Shown one piece after another: positions 35,838-44,499 of a stretch of DNA of 64,000 nucleotides (position 1 is its first letter; each line of letters starts with the position of its first letter). Made by a program: the position numbers and the translations under genes. Origin of the DNA: Lachnospiraceae bacterium (GTDB lineage Bacteria; Bacillota; Clostridia; Lachnospirales; Lachnospiraceae); assembly GCA_022845955.1 (NCBI GenBank), contig AP025576.1, positions 1,550,001-1,614,000 of the forward strand, given 5' to 3'. Below the pieces are notes generated by a model, which saw only the letters and a program-made list of their open reading frames with translations, had not been told where the DNA came from and ran no database searches.

Positions 35838-37521
35838 TCTGGGTACGACAAACAGTCTGGCAGCATATTTTACGGAAGAAGGACCGAAACTAATTCCTAA
35901 CCGTCTGGGAAACCGTCTTACCCCGTCCATCGTGAGCATTGATGAAGAGGATCAGGTATATGTGGGAGAAACCGCAGGGGAGCGGCTGGCGCTGTATCCG
36001 GATACGGCGGCGGAGGTGTTCAAGCGGAGCATGGGAAGCGGCAGGAAATACCGTCTGGGGAAAAGGGAATTCACCGCAGAAGAACTGTCCTCCTTCGTGC
36101 TGCGTTCCCTGAAGGAGGATGCGGAAAGCTATCTGGGAGAAGAGGTGACGGAGGCTGTAATCAGCGTCCCCGCCTACTTTAATGATAGGAGAAGGAAAGC
36201 CGCCAAACGGGCGGGCGAGCTGGCAGGGCTTAAGGTGGAACGGATCATCAGCGAACCCACAGCAGCGGCAATCGCCTATGGCCTGTATGAAAAAAAGGGC
36301 GGCAGCAAGTTCCTGGTATTTGATTTGGGCGGCGGAACCTTTGATGTATCCATTCTGGAGAGGTATGATCCGATCCTGGAGGTGCGGGCCGTAGCAGGTG
36401 ATAATTTCCTGGGCGGGGAGGATTTTACGGAGGTGCTCTACGACCTGTTCCTGAAGCGCCGGGGCATCCCGGAAGAAAGCATAAGCCTGAAAAAACGCCT
36501 GTATATCAAGAAGCAGGCGGAGCTTTGCAAGCTGGGATTTTCGGCCGGGCGGGTGTCTGTCATGCGCTGTGTCCTGGACGGAGTAGAAATGGAAGAGAGC
36601 TTCAAAATAGCGGAATATGAGGAGGCCTGTGCCCCTCTGTTTGATAAAATCCGGGGACCGGTGAAACGCAGCCTTTCGGATGCGGGAATCCGGCTGTCCC
36701 AGATTGACGAGGTGGTTCTGGTGGGAGGCGCCACGAAGCTTCCCCTTGTCCGTCAGTTTATCGGACGGCTTTTCGGCAGGGTGCCGGATACTCATATTAA
36801 TCCGGATGAAGCGGTCGCCCTGGGAGCAGCGGTACAGGCGGCCATGAAGGAGCGGAACAAAGCGATACGGGAAGTGATTCTGACCGATGTGTGTTCTTTT
36901 ACCCTGGGAACGGAGGTGGCGGTGAAGGAACGGATATCCGGGCAGTTTGAAGGCGGGCATTTCTGTCCGATTATAGAACGCAATACGGTCATTCCCGCCA
37001 GCAGGACGGAGCGCTTTTATACGATTTATGACGGCCAGACGAAAATCAGCATCCCCGTCCTCCAGGGAGAAAGCCGGTTTGCCTCCAACAACCTTCTTCT
37101 GGGTAAGGTGGAGCTGGAGGTCCCTGAAAACAAAGCCGGGGAAGAAGCCATAGACATTACCTATACCTATGATATCAATTCCATCCTGGAGGTGGAAGCC
37201 ACCGTGGTATCCACCCGGGAGCAGACCAGGAAAATCATAAAAGGGGAAGAGGACGGCATGACGGAAGAAGAGATCGAAGAACGCTTCCGCGAACTCTCCT
37301 TTTTAAAAATCCATCCCCGGGATCAGGAGGAAAACAAACTTCTGCGTTTACAATGTGAACGGCTTTATGAGGAAAGCCTGGGCGATAAACGCCGGCTGGT
37401 GGAGAGGGAGCTGCGGAAATTTGAAGAAGCGCTGGATACCAGGGACAAGAGCCGGATTGAAGAAGGCAGGGAGGAACTGAAGAAGGCTTTGAAGGAGCTG
37501 GATGATTTTTGGGAGGAATAG
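35821..37521 (+). CDS. hscC: HscC-like Hsp70 chaperone
   Basis: 566 residues from ATG 35821, typical of the short Hsp70 HscC (DnaK is about 610-640). Phosphate-1 loop IGIDLGTTNS, connect and phosphate-2 motifs FDLGGGTFDVS, adenosine motif VVLVGGATKLPLVRQF. Substrate-binding domain begins near 385 with a short lid; the C-terminal helix is truncated compared with DnaK. HscC pairs with dedicated J proteins in E. coli (DjlB/DjlC). Here the upstream J-TPR protein overlaps the start codon, so they are translationally coupled. Confidence 0.9.
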   Translation: MIIGIDLGTTNSLAAYFTEEGPKLIPNRLGNRLTPSIVSIDEEDQVYVGETAGERLALYPDTAAEVFKRSMGSGRKYRLGKREFTAEELSSFVLRSLKEDAESYLGEEVTEAVISVPAYFNDRRRKAAKRAGELAGLKVERIISEPTAAAIAYGLYEKKGGSKFLVFDLGGGTFDVSILERYDPILEVRAVAGDNFLGGEDFTEVLYDLFLKRRGIPEESISLKKRLYIKKQAELCKLGFSAGRVSVMRCVLDGVEMEESFKIAEYEEACAPLFDKIRGPVKRSLSDAGIRLSQIDEVVLVGGATKLPLVRQFIGRLFGRVPDTHINPDEAVALGAAVQAAMKERNKAIREVILTDVCSFTLGTEVAVKERISGQFEGGHFCPIIERNTVIPASRTERFYTIYDGQTKISIPVLQGESRFASNNLLLGKVELEVPENKAGEEAIDITYTYDINSILEVEATVVSTREQTRKIIKGEEDGMTEEEIEERFRELSFLKIHPRDQEENKLLRLQCERLYEESLGDKRRLVERELRKFEEALDTRDKSRIEEGREELKKALKELDDFWEE

Positions 37522-37570
37522 AGAGTGCCTGAAAATCCATTCCATGCAGGAACCGATCAGACGGATGACA

Positions 37571-37620
37571 GAAAAACACCATGCCGTACCATTGTCAAAA
37601 TGGCGGGCATGGTGTTTTTC
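37571..37620. terminator. Bidirectional terminator between hscC and the PTS-type gene
   Basis: GAAAAACACCATGCC / GGCATGGTGTTTTTC, perfect stem of about 14 bp with A tract and T tract, between convergent genes. Confidence 0.85.
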
Positions 37621-37630
37621 CGGTTCCGGA

Positions 37631-38698
37631 TCAGATATCCAGCTTCATATCGCCGGGCTTAATCCAGCCTTTCCTGCGCATGAGTTCGCTGAACACAAGG
37701 GCCAGGACGGCAGGGGCGATGACATGCATAAGGATTATCTGGATCAGGGCCAGGGCCGCGCCCATTCCCTCCCCGGTCATGGTCTGGAAGGCCATGATCT
37801 GGCCTACAAGCCCGCAGGTCCCCATACCGGATCCGGTGGCGTTGTTGGTCATCTGCAGGACGCAGGTGGAAATGGGGCCGAGGATAATGCTGGCAAAAAT
37901 GGCGGGCAGCCAGATAACCGGCTTGCGGATGATGTTGGGCATCTGCAGCATGGAGGTCCCCAGTCCCTGGGCTACCAGCCCGCCGGTTTTGTTTTCCCGG
38001 AAGGATGCCACGGCAAAACCTACCATATTTGCGGCACAGCCAACGGCGGCCGCGCCGGCAGCGATTCCGCTCAGGTTTAAGGATACGCCGATGGCGGCAG
38101 AGCTGATGGGAAGGGTGAGGGCGATTCCCATCAGGGCGGAAACGATGATGCCTGCCCAGAAGGGCTGCTGTACGGCACCCCAGTTAATCAGTTCCCCCAC
38201 CTTGGTCATAAAGGCGGCGATAGGAACACCGATGGATAAACCGACAAGAGAACCTGCCGCAATCGTGGTGATCGGGGTTACCAGAATATCCACCTTGGTT
38301 TTTCCTGCCACAAGCCCGCCGATCTCCACCGCCAGATATGCCGCAACAAAAGCGCCAAGAGGCTCCCCTACGCCGGCGAGGGTGAATACCCCTTCCGTGA
38401 GGATGGTGCCGCCGATGATGGTTTTGGCATAAGCGCCTATCATGCCGGCTGCGGCGGCGGATACGGTTACAAGAGGCGGCATTTTGAATTTGCTGGCTAC
38501 GCCGATTCCGATTCCGGCCCCTGTGAGTTTTTTGGCAACGGTGGCAACTACAATGATATAGGCGCCGATGCTGCCGCCTATCAGATTTCCTGCCTGCTCC
38601 AGTATTGTTCCGACCAGAAGCGTGGCAAACAGGCCCTGCGCCATACCGGAAAGGCCGTCGATAAATATCCGGTTGCAGAGTTTCTTTCCTTTTTCCAT
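37631..38698 (-). CDS. PTS_EIIC_2-type membrane transport protein
   Basis: 355 residues, about nine hydrophobic segments, with repeated Gly/Ala-rich helices. Matches the PF13303 style (IFIDGLSGMAQGLFATLLVGTILEQ at the N-terminus; NNATGSGMGTCGLVGQI near the C-terminus). The family was named after PTS sugar IIC subunits but has no IIA/IIB here, so it is likely an independent carrier. A palindromic operator adjacent to the niaR gene lies upstream of it, suggesting NiaR control and a niacin-type ligand. GAGGGG precedes the ATG. Confidence 0.8.
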   Translation of the reverse strand: MEKGKKLCNRIFIDGLSGMAQGLFATLLVGTILEQAGNLIGGSIGAYIIVVATVAKKLTGAGIGIGVASKFKMPPLVTVSAAAAGMIGAYAKTIIGGTILTEGVFTLAGVGEPLGAFVAAYLAVEIGGLVAGKTKVDILVTPITTIAAGSLVGLSIGVPIAAFMTKVGELINWGAVQQPFWAGIIVSALMGIALTLPISSAAIGVSLNLSGIAAGAAAVGCAANMVGFAVASFRENKTGGLVAQGLGTSMLQMPNIIRKPVIWLPAIFASIILGPISTCVLQMTNNATGSGMGTCGLVGQIMAFQTMTGEGMGAALALIQIILMHVIAPAVLALVFSELMRRKGWIKPGDMKLDI

Positions 38699-38721
38699 AC
38701 TCTTTTCCCCTCTTAAGAACT

Positions 38722-38736
38722 GTCTGAACGGTTACG
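38722..38736 (-). repeat. Dispersed repeat core
   Basis: GTCTGAACGGTTACG on the plus strand (minus strand GTAACCGTTCAGAC), 24 bases upstream of the PTS-type gene. Confidence 0.55.
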
Positions 38737-38771
38737 TTCTGCTACCCTTACGGGCATGTTATGTACATGTT

Positions 38772-38797
38772 CGGGCTTCCTTTGCTGAGGAAGCCGG
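38772..38797 (-). repeat. Hairpin in the leader of the PTS-type gene
   Basis: CGGGCTTCCT TTGCTG AGGAAGCCGG, 9 of 10 pairs; no T run on either side, so not an obvious terminator. Confidence 0.5.
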
Positions 38798-38809
38798 AAT
38801 ATGTGATTT

Positions 38810-38831
38810 GACACATGTAAATACAGGTGTC
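38810..38831 (-). promoter_or_regulatory. Candidate NiaR operator
   Basis: 22-base palindrome GACACATGT AAAT ACAGGTGTC with one mismatch, just after the niaR stop and before the PTS-type gene. The form is like NiaR (YrxA) sites reported in Firmicutes (ACAnGTGT half-sites), but no exact match was checked. Confidence 0.6.
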
Positions 38832-38865
38832 TTGTCACCTTGAGGTATAAAATAGCACATAAGGG

Positions 38866-39378
38866 TTATGAAAGCAAGTACTTTTTTTCTGCCAGCGCCT
38901 TTTCTATGGAGTCCAGGATCGCTTCGCTTTCGGCTTCCACTGTGTGGTAGTGGATGTCATCCGTAAGTTCCTTCAGGGGTTTCGTCTGTCTGGTATTTAT
39001 TTTATGGACAAATTCCTGTACGTCTTTCCGGCTGGAAATAATAAGGTTCACCGTGATGGTACCGTATATAGGATGTGTGATGACAACATCCAGCACCTTA
39101 CCTCCCAGATCCACGATGGTATTCAGTTCGTCGGCAATCTGTTCCGTGGTATGGGAAACCATAAAGCAGCGGTTGCAGCGTGCCGCGGGGGGCGAATAAA
39201 GCAGGTATCCCCTGGCGGTGGACAGGATGTCACGGTTGGTTGCCCGTAGTAAGGCGATATCCTGTACGATTACCTGACGGCTTACCCCCAGCCTTTTAGC
39301 CAGTGCGGATCCGGATAAGGGCTCCCCGGCAGCGGCAAGAAGTTCAAGAAGAGTCTTTCTGCGGTTTTCTCCGTCCAT
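38866..39378 (-). CDS. niaR: NiaR-like transcriptional repressor (3H domain)
   Basis: 170 residues. N-terminal HTH_11 winged helix (LSGSALAKRLGVSRQVIVQDIALLRATN) about residues 18-60, then a 3H domain with His blocks VSHTTEQ, ITHPIYG and IHYHTVEAE that bind a metal and nicotinic acid in this family. NiaR represses niacin uptake and NAD synthesis genes when niacin is present. AAGGAGG lies before the ATG. The operator-like site downstream supports the assignment. Confidence 0.88.
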   Translation of the reverse strand: MDGENRRKTLLELLAAAGEPLSGSALAKRLGVSRQVIVQDIALLRATNRDILSTARGYLLYSPPAARCNRCFMVSHTTEQIADELNTIVDLGGKVLDVVITHPIYGTITVNLIISSRKDVQEFVHKINTRQTKPLKELTDDIHYHTVEAESEAILDSIEKALAEKKYLLS

Positions 39379-39475
39379 GCGGATCCCTCCTTCTCTTTTT
39401 TACAAAACCGTTCCGAAGCGGTGGGATGCCTGCCGCCGCGTTTTCACACGTTATGCGCGGCGAATGCCAGGACCT

Positions 39476-39490
39476 GTCGGAACGGTTACC
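39476..39490 (-). repeat. Dispersed repeat core
   Basis: GTCGGAACGGTTACC on the plus strand (minus GTAACCGTTCCGAC), about 100 bases upstream of niaR. Confidence 0.5.
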
Positions 39491-39693
39491 TTTTGTTCGA
39501 TTGTAGCACAGGGAGGGGAGGGGCGCAAGGCGGACTGCACTCAGAATTTTTATCTGCACCCGGAGCGGTTTTGTCTGACGGGGAGGTATGGAAGGGGCTA
39601 AGTTAAAGATATTACCAAAATATCAAGTATATTTCATAAATTATTTGAAAGGTACCCCTTATAATGAAGAGGGGGAGATATGGCAGTCAAAAA

Positions 39694-39811
39694 CCCCGCC
39701 GCAAGCAACGGGGCATCAAACTTGAAACGCCGTGAACGGCGGGATATTTGACCCTCGCGGCAGTCGCCAAGTGAACGCGCAAGCGCGTTCGTTTGGCTCG
39801 TTGCCCGCGGC
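39694..39811 (+). ncRNA. Structured intergenic element (candidate RNA or mobile repeat)
   Basis: Three successive hairpins: CCCCG...CGGGG (39694-39713), CGCCGT GA ACGGCG (39728-39741), and a long one at 39755-39811 with the inner stem GCCAAGTGAACGCGC / GCGCGTTCGTTTGGC, in which two positions pair only as G-U, then CGCGGCA / TGCC-CGCG. Pairing that survives through G-U rather than Watson-Crick hints at selection on RNA. I remember closely similar sequences between genes of gut Lachnospiraceae but cannot search; it may be a repeat family. Confidence 0.5.
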
Positions 39812-39897
39812 AATAAATGGAAAACAAGGGAACGGTTTGGCAGGCCGGGATATGGAATGCAAAATTGGAGTGATAAATAGATAAAGGGGCGTAGGGG

Positions 39898-41625
39898 ATG
39901 CTTCGATTTTTAATGGAAAGGCTGCGGGAGAGACATAAAAAGCTGCTTCACGAGTATGTGGGTATTTTTATTATCATGGGGACGGTGCTTTTTCTGTCTT
40001 TTCTTGTTATCGGATATATTGCCAATTCCACCACGATGGAACAGTCCCGGAACTCTTCCCGGGTGGTTTATAAGCAGGCAAGGGAGCAGATGGAGCAGTT
40101 CGAGGAAGAACTTAAGAATATGCAGATGAACGTGGTGAAGAATGAATCGGTGCTTTCTTTCCTGGAGGCTGCAGAGGTGTATGAGAGGCTTCAGATGCTG
40201 GAGAATGTCCAGAGTATGGTGGGTATGAACCGGAGGATTAACCGGAATCTGGAGAATATCATCTTTTATGACAAAGACGGAAAGCTCATATTTGCTTTAG
40301 GGAATGTATTTCTGGACAAGCCGGATCTGGAGCTGAATGAGATGCTGAATTTTTCGGGAAGGATGTGGGATGAAACCACAAGACAGGCCTGTTTTGAAGT
40401 GGGCATGCCTATTTTTAAGGAGGAGGCGGGAGGCTATACTATGCTGGGCAGCGCCTACCTGCTGTTTAATGTGGGAAATCTTCAGGAGATTGTGGACAGG
40501 GCACTGCTGAATGCGGAATCGGCAATCGCGCTTGTCGACAAGAGCGGGAGGGCGATTGTCAGGGCGGGAAAGTGGGAGGATTACTACGGGGAGTATGAGA
40601 CGGATCGGGAGGATAAGAGCAGGCTTGTGTATGCGGATTATGTAGGGGCCACAGGCTGGAGGATCGTAAATGTCATTCCCAAAAAGGCGCTGCTGTCGGG
40701 GGCTTCCCAGATGCGCAAGATTACGTATGTTACTTTTCTGGCGGTCGTGTCCATGATGGTTTTCCTGTGCGCCATGCTTTACCGGCACATTCTCTATCCG
40801 ATTTCCCGGCAGATAGCTTTTATGGAGGGGTTTACGAAGGATACCAACCGGCGCATTGAGGTGCTTGAGGATAACGAAATCGGGGAAATGGCCCGGAAAA
40901 TGAATCAGATGCTTGACGATATTGAAGAGCTGAACGACGAGATCCTGGAATCCAAACGCAGATATCTGGAGATGGAGTATGCCAAGAAGCAGACGGAGAT
41001 GATCGCTTACAGAAGCCAGATTAATCCTCATTTCCTATATAATACCTTCAATTGTATCCGGGGGATGGCCTTGTATCACGGGGAAAAGGAAATTGCGGAT
41101 CTGACCATGGCCCTGTCCAGCTTTTTCCGGTACAGCGTGCAGGGGGAGGAAACGGTGACCGTGAGGGAAGCGCTGGAAAACCTGCAGAGATATGCCCAGA
41201 TTATCCGGTACCGGTTTAACGGGAAGCATAAAGTAGAGGTGAATGCTTCCCGGGAGGTATTCCTGATTAAAATCCCTAAAATGCTGATGCAGCCCCTGGT
41301 GGAGAACGCGGTGCTCCATGGACTGGAGACAAAGGTTGGGGAAGGCACAGTGCGGGTGGATGTCTGGCAGGAGGAACGCAGGCTTGTGGTACGGGTAAAA
41401 GACAATGGATGCGGTATTCCGGAAGAAAAGCAAAAGGAACTGCGATGGGCGATGGAATGCTTTGACAGAGAAGAAACCATACCGGATAACGGGCACGGGA
41501 TTGGTTTCCTGAATGTTTACAGACGTATGCGGCTTTTTTACGGGCAGGATGCGGTATTTACCTTAGAAAGCAGAGAAGGGGAAGGTACGGAAATAAGGAT
41601 GGTTTTACCGGTGGGAGGAAGATGA
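39898..41625 (+). CDS. Two-component sensor histidine kinase, YesM type
   Basis: 575 residues. Transmembrane helix about 20-42, extracellular sensor about 45-275, second helix about 280-300, HAMP about 302-355, then the His_kinase family with QINPHFLYNTFNCIRG holding the phospho-acceptor His (about 380), and HATPase motifs LVENAVLHG and DNGCGIP. Such kinases sense sugars outside and pair with YesN-type AraC regulators. Abuts the regulator gene by one base. TAGGGG ribosome site. Confidence 0.92.
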   Translation: MLRFLMERLRERHKKLLHEYVGIFIIMGTVLFLSFLVIGYIANSTTMEQSRNSSRVVYKQAREQMEQFEEELKNMQMNVVKNESVLSFLEAAEVYERLQMLENVQSMVGMNRRINRNLENIIFYDKDGKLIFALGNVFLDKPDLELNEMLNFSGRMWDETTRQACFEVGMPIFKEEAGGYTMLGSAYLLFNVGNLQEIVDRALLNAESAIALVDKSGRAIVRAGKWEDYYGEYETDREDKSRLVYADYVGATGWRIVNVIPKKALLSGASQMRKITYVTFLAVVSMMVFLCAMLYRHILYPISRQIAFMEGFTKDTNRRIEVLEDNEIGEMARKMNQMLDDIEELNDEILESKRRYLEMEYAKKQTEMIAYRSQINPHFLYNTFNCIRGMALYHGEKEIADLTMALSSFFRYSVQGEETVTVREALENLQRYAQIIRYRFNGKHKVEVNASREVFLIKIPKMLMQPLVENAVLHGLETKVGEGTVRVDVWQEERRLVVRVKDNGCGIPEEKQKELRWAMECFDREETIPDNGHGIGFLNVYRRMRLFYGQDAVFTLESREGEGTEIRMVLPVGGR

Positions 41626-41626
41626 T

Positions 41627-42379
41627 ATGTACCATGTGTTTTTGGCGGATGATGAGCCATGGGCTTTGCTGACACTTAAAAATATGATAGCGTGGAGTGA
41701 TTACGGCTTTGCTGTCAGCGGCGAGGCGGAGGATGGGGAACAGGCCCTGGCGAGGATTAACAGAACCAACCCGGATTTGATTATTTCCGATATCCGTATG
41801 CCCGGAATGGACGGCCTCACCCTGCTGCAGACGATCCGGGACGGCGGCCTCCAATCGGAGGTACTGCTGGTCAGCGGGTATACGGATTTCGAATATGCAA
41901 GAAAAGCGCTGCAGTTCGGCTGTGCCGGTTATCTGGTGAAGCCGGTGGAGGAGAAGGAACTGACGGAATATCTGGATAAGGTTAAGCGGCGTCTGGATGA
42001 GAAAAAAGCGGAGCGGGGGCCGGGAGCCGGGGAAGAGCGCCAGGAAGAGGGATACCAGTCGGAAAAGCTGCAGGTACAGGCAATGGTGAAATACATACAG
42101 GAGCATTACGCGCAGCCGCTCACCCTTCAGGTATTATCGGGCGAGTTTAAAATGAGTGAAAGCTATATCAGCAGTCTCATTAAAAAGAGGACGGGAAAAG
42201 GCTTCAGCGAGCATCTGGTGGAAATCCGGATCCGCAAAGCCCAGGAATATCTGCGCACCACCAATGACAGCATCGAGCGGATAGCGGAACGGGTGGGTTA
42301 TCCCGATTATTTTTATTTTACCAAGGTTTATAAGAAAGCAACCGGAATCAGCCCGGCGGCATACCGCAGGCAGCTGTAG
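41627..42379 (+). CDS. YesN-type response regulator with AraC domain
   Basis: 250 residues, unusually short. Receiver 1-120 (Asp9/Asp10, acceptor Asp55 in IISDIRMPGMDG) and AraC HTH about 150-250 (YISSLIKKRTGKGFSEHLVEIRIRKAQEYL, YFYFTKVYKKATGISPAAYRR). GGGAGGAAG overlaps the kinase end. Probably controls the ABC transporter and GH51 enzyme downstream. Confidence 0.92.
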   Translation: MYHVFLADDEPWALLTLKNMIAWSDYGFAVSGEAEDGEQALARINRTNPDLIISDIRMPGMDGLTLLQTIRDGGLQSEVLLVSGYTDFEYARKALQFGCAGYLVKPVEEKELTEYLDKVKRRLDEKKAERGPGAGEERQEEGYQSEKLQVQAMVKYIQEHYAQPLTLQVLSGEFKMSESYISSLIKKRTGKGFSEHLVEIRIRKAQEYLRTTNDSIERIAERVGYPDYFYFTKVYKKATGISPAAYRRQL

Positions 42380-42452
42380 GAGGAAGGGGCGGATCGGTAC
42401 ATATACCTGTCCGATTCGAAAAAAGTAGTGGAAACCGATAGATAGGGATGGG

Positions 42453-42486
42453 GCCGCGGGGAGAATGCCGCGGCTATTCTTTTTAT
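42453..42486 (+). terminator. Terminator after the YesM/YesN pair
   Basis: GCCGCGG / CCGCGGC stem, TATTCTTTTTAT after. Confidence 0.75.
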
Positions 42487-42500
42487 ACCAGGTAAAATCC

Positions 42501-42548
42501 GTTACCGTCCACGACCTCTCTGTACCCGGGGAGGCCGTGGACGGTAAC
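42501..42548. repeat. Large inverted repeat upstream of the solute-binding gene
   Basis: Perfect 13-bp arms GTTACCGTCCACG / CGTGGACGGTAAC with an inner CCTC / GAGG; followed by AAAAATC so not a terminator on the plus strand. The region 42380-42698 (319 bases) has no gene. Could be a cis operator or a relative of the dispersed repeat. Confidence 0.6.
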
Positions 42549-42698
42549 AAAAATCAAAATATGTGACAAAAATCTAAAAGTATATCCATACAAAGGAAAT
42601 CCTGGGGATAGTAGAATGAAGCAGTCAGAAACGGTCCGGCCTCCCTGCGTTGATACGCCGGAAGGCGCCGGAAATTCAGAAGGAAAGAGGAAAGGTTT

Positions 42699-44447
42699 AT
42701 GAAGAGAAGAAAAACAGGGAAAAGGAACACAAAAAGCCTCTGCGCAATGATGCTGGCCGGCGTGATGGCTTTCAGCCTGGGAGCCTGCGGCTCTGCCGAA
42801 ACCGGGGCATCGGGTACACAGACAGGACAGAGTGAAGCGGCCGGGGAAATCGCGCAGGCGGACACAGCTGCGGCCGCTTCGGGAGAAACAAGCGAGCTTT
42901 ACTGGTTTTCCGATGTCTCCGGCTGGGGACCGGCGACGGCAAACTGGTCCACGAAGGAGTCACCCGCTACCAAATATATAGAAGAAAATTTCGGCCTTAC
43001 ATTGAAAATCGAGCAGCCGCCCACAGACGCGTCCACCAAGCTGGGACTGATGATCGCCTCAGGAGAGCTTCCGGATGTGATGTCCATCACCGATGCGGAT
43101 ATGTATAAGCAGCTGGTGGCTGCGGATAAGGTGTGGGATATGAAAACCTTCCTGGAAACCTATGATCCCGATTCCCATCTGCTGAAGGATTTCCCGGAGG
43201 ATATCAAGCAGGCGCTGACCGATACCTACGGCGGCTGGTATTCCTATCCCAGCCATATGGAGTCCAAAGATAACCGGGAAGTATTCCCTCCGGATGATCA
43301 GGTCTGGATCGATGTGGTGGAAAAAGGCAGCAACAGCTGTATTATGTTCAATAAGGAGATTATGGATGCCCTGGGAATAACACAGGAGGATGTCCGGACG
43401 GAGGAAGGCTTTTATGCGGCCTGTGAAAAAGTGAAAACCTCCGGCTACCAGGTTGACGGACAAAGTGTGCTGCCTGTGGTACTGCAGTGTAATTTGTGGA
43501 TTACCGGCAGCCTGGATAGTATCGTGTCATGGAACTTCGGCGCGGTGCCTGTGGATGAAAACGGCAGCTACAGACATATGGAACTGAGCCCCGGATACAA
43601 AAACGGCCTGAAGTTCCTGAATAATCTGGTACAGGACGGCTATCTGGATGTCAATACCCTCACCATAGATGAAACGGCACTGAAAACCTATCTGGATGCC
43701 AAAAGAGTATTCTGCTGGATTGGAAACCAGGCACAGCAGGACAAGACCAATATGCCCTGGGTTTCCTACGGCCCGATTCTTGCATCCAATGGCGCCAGAC
43801 CGGCTATGCCCGTAAACCAGTCCGCAGGAACCGGCTGGATTCAGACCCTGGTATCCAAAGACTGTAAGGAACCGGAGAAGATAGCAAAGCTGTTAAGCTG
43901 GGCGTCAGGCAAAGAAGGCCTGCTCATCAATTATTACGGGATGGAAGGCACGGATTATACGATCGATGAAAAAGGAATTGTGACCAGAACGGAAGAAGGG
44001 ACAACAAAGCTGGCGGAGGATTATGACAATAATGTGCTGATGTGGCCGTTTGCCAACACCTCTTTTGAAAGAAATACGGAGCCGGTTCCCGATCCTGCCA
44101 GCAACAGAGGCGTTGAGGTTTCCCTGATGCCGGCTTTGGGAAATTACGAAGATACTTATATCTATGATGAATCCCTGCTCGGTTTCAAGAACAGTACCGT
44201 GATTGAACCCTCCAGCGACCTGGGGATCAAGCTTTCCCAGATAAAGAATTACCTGGAATCCCAGAAGGCGAAGATCGTAACAGCAGCTTCCGACGAAGTG
44301 TTTGAGACAGAATACCGGAATATGCTCGATACGCTGAACCAGTATGAAATCACAGCCATCGATGAGGAATACAACAAGGTATATCAGGAGTACTGTGAAA
44401 AGAAAGGCAGCAGCATAGAAGATGTGAATGCCGATTTGTACAAATAA
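42699..44447 (+). CDS. Sugar ABC transporter, substrate-binding lipoprotein (LplA-like)
   Basis: 582 residues. Signal peptide ending in a lipobox (FSLGAC, Cys27 region), then Gly/Ala/Ser-rich linker, then an extracellular solute-binding domain (SGELPDVMSITDADMYKQLV; conserved aromatic FSDVSGWGPATANW). Large for the family, as usual for oligosaccharide-binding LplA types. Partner permeases follow. Sugar unknown; the GH51 enzyme in the operon suggests an arabinose-containing oligosaccharide. Confidence 0.9.
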   Translation: MKRRKTGKRNTKSLCAMMLAGVMAFSLGACGSAETGASGTQTGQSEAAGEIAQADTAAAASGETSELYWFSDVSGWGPATANWSTKESPATKYIEENFGLTLKIEQPPTDASTKLGLMIASGELPDVMSITDADMYKQLVAADKVWDMKTFLETYDPDSHLLKDFPEDIKQALTDTYGGWYSYPSHMESKDNREVFPPDDQVWIDVVEKGSNSCIMFNKEIMDALGITQEDVRTEEGFYAACEKVKTSGYQVDGQSVLPVVLQCNLWITGSLDSIVSWNFGAVPVDENGSYRHMELSPGYKNGLKFLNNLVQDGYLDVNTLTIDETALKTYLDAKRVFCWIGNQAQQDKTNMPWVSYGPILASNGARPAMPVNQSAGTGWIQTLVSKDCKEPEKIAKLLSWASGKEGLLINYYGMEGTDYTIDEKGIVTRTEEGTTKLAEDYDNNVLMWPFANTSFERNTEPVPDPASNRGVEVSLMPALGNYEDTYIYDESLLGFKNSTVIEPSSDLGIKLSQIKNYLESQKAKIVTAASDEVFETEYRNMLDTLNQYEITAIDEEYNKVYQEYCEKKGSSIEDVNADLYK

Positions 44448-44499
44448 ATCCCATGCCCGGCTTACCGGGCGGCAGCCTGATGAAAGACGGAGGTTTTAC

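Larger units (their letters stand above)
39379..39897. other. 519-base region: repeat core and structured RNA-like element
   Basis: No gene supported. Contains a repeat core copy at 39476-39490 and the structured element at 39694-39811. The remainder is AT-rich leader of the sensor kinase gene. Confidence 0.6.

Noticed and set aside
39694..39811. Insertion sequence remnant or CRISPR array
   Set aside because: No transposase fragment, no flanking target duplication seen, and no regular spacer-repeat pattern.
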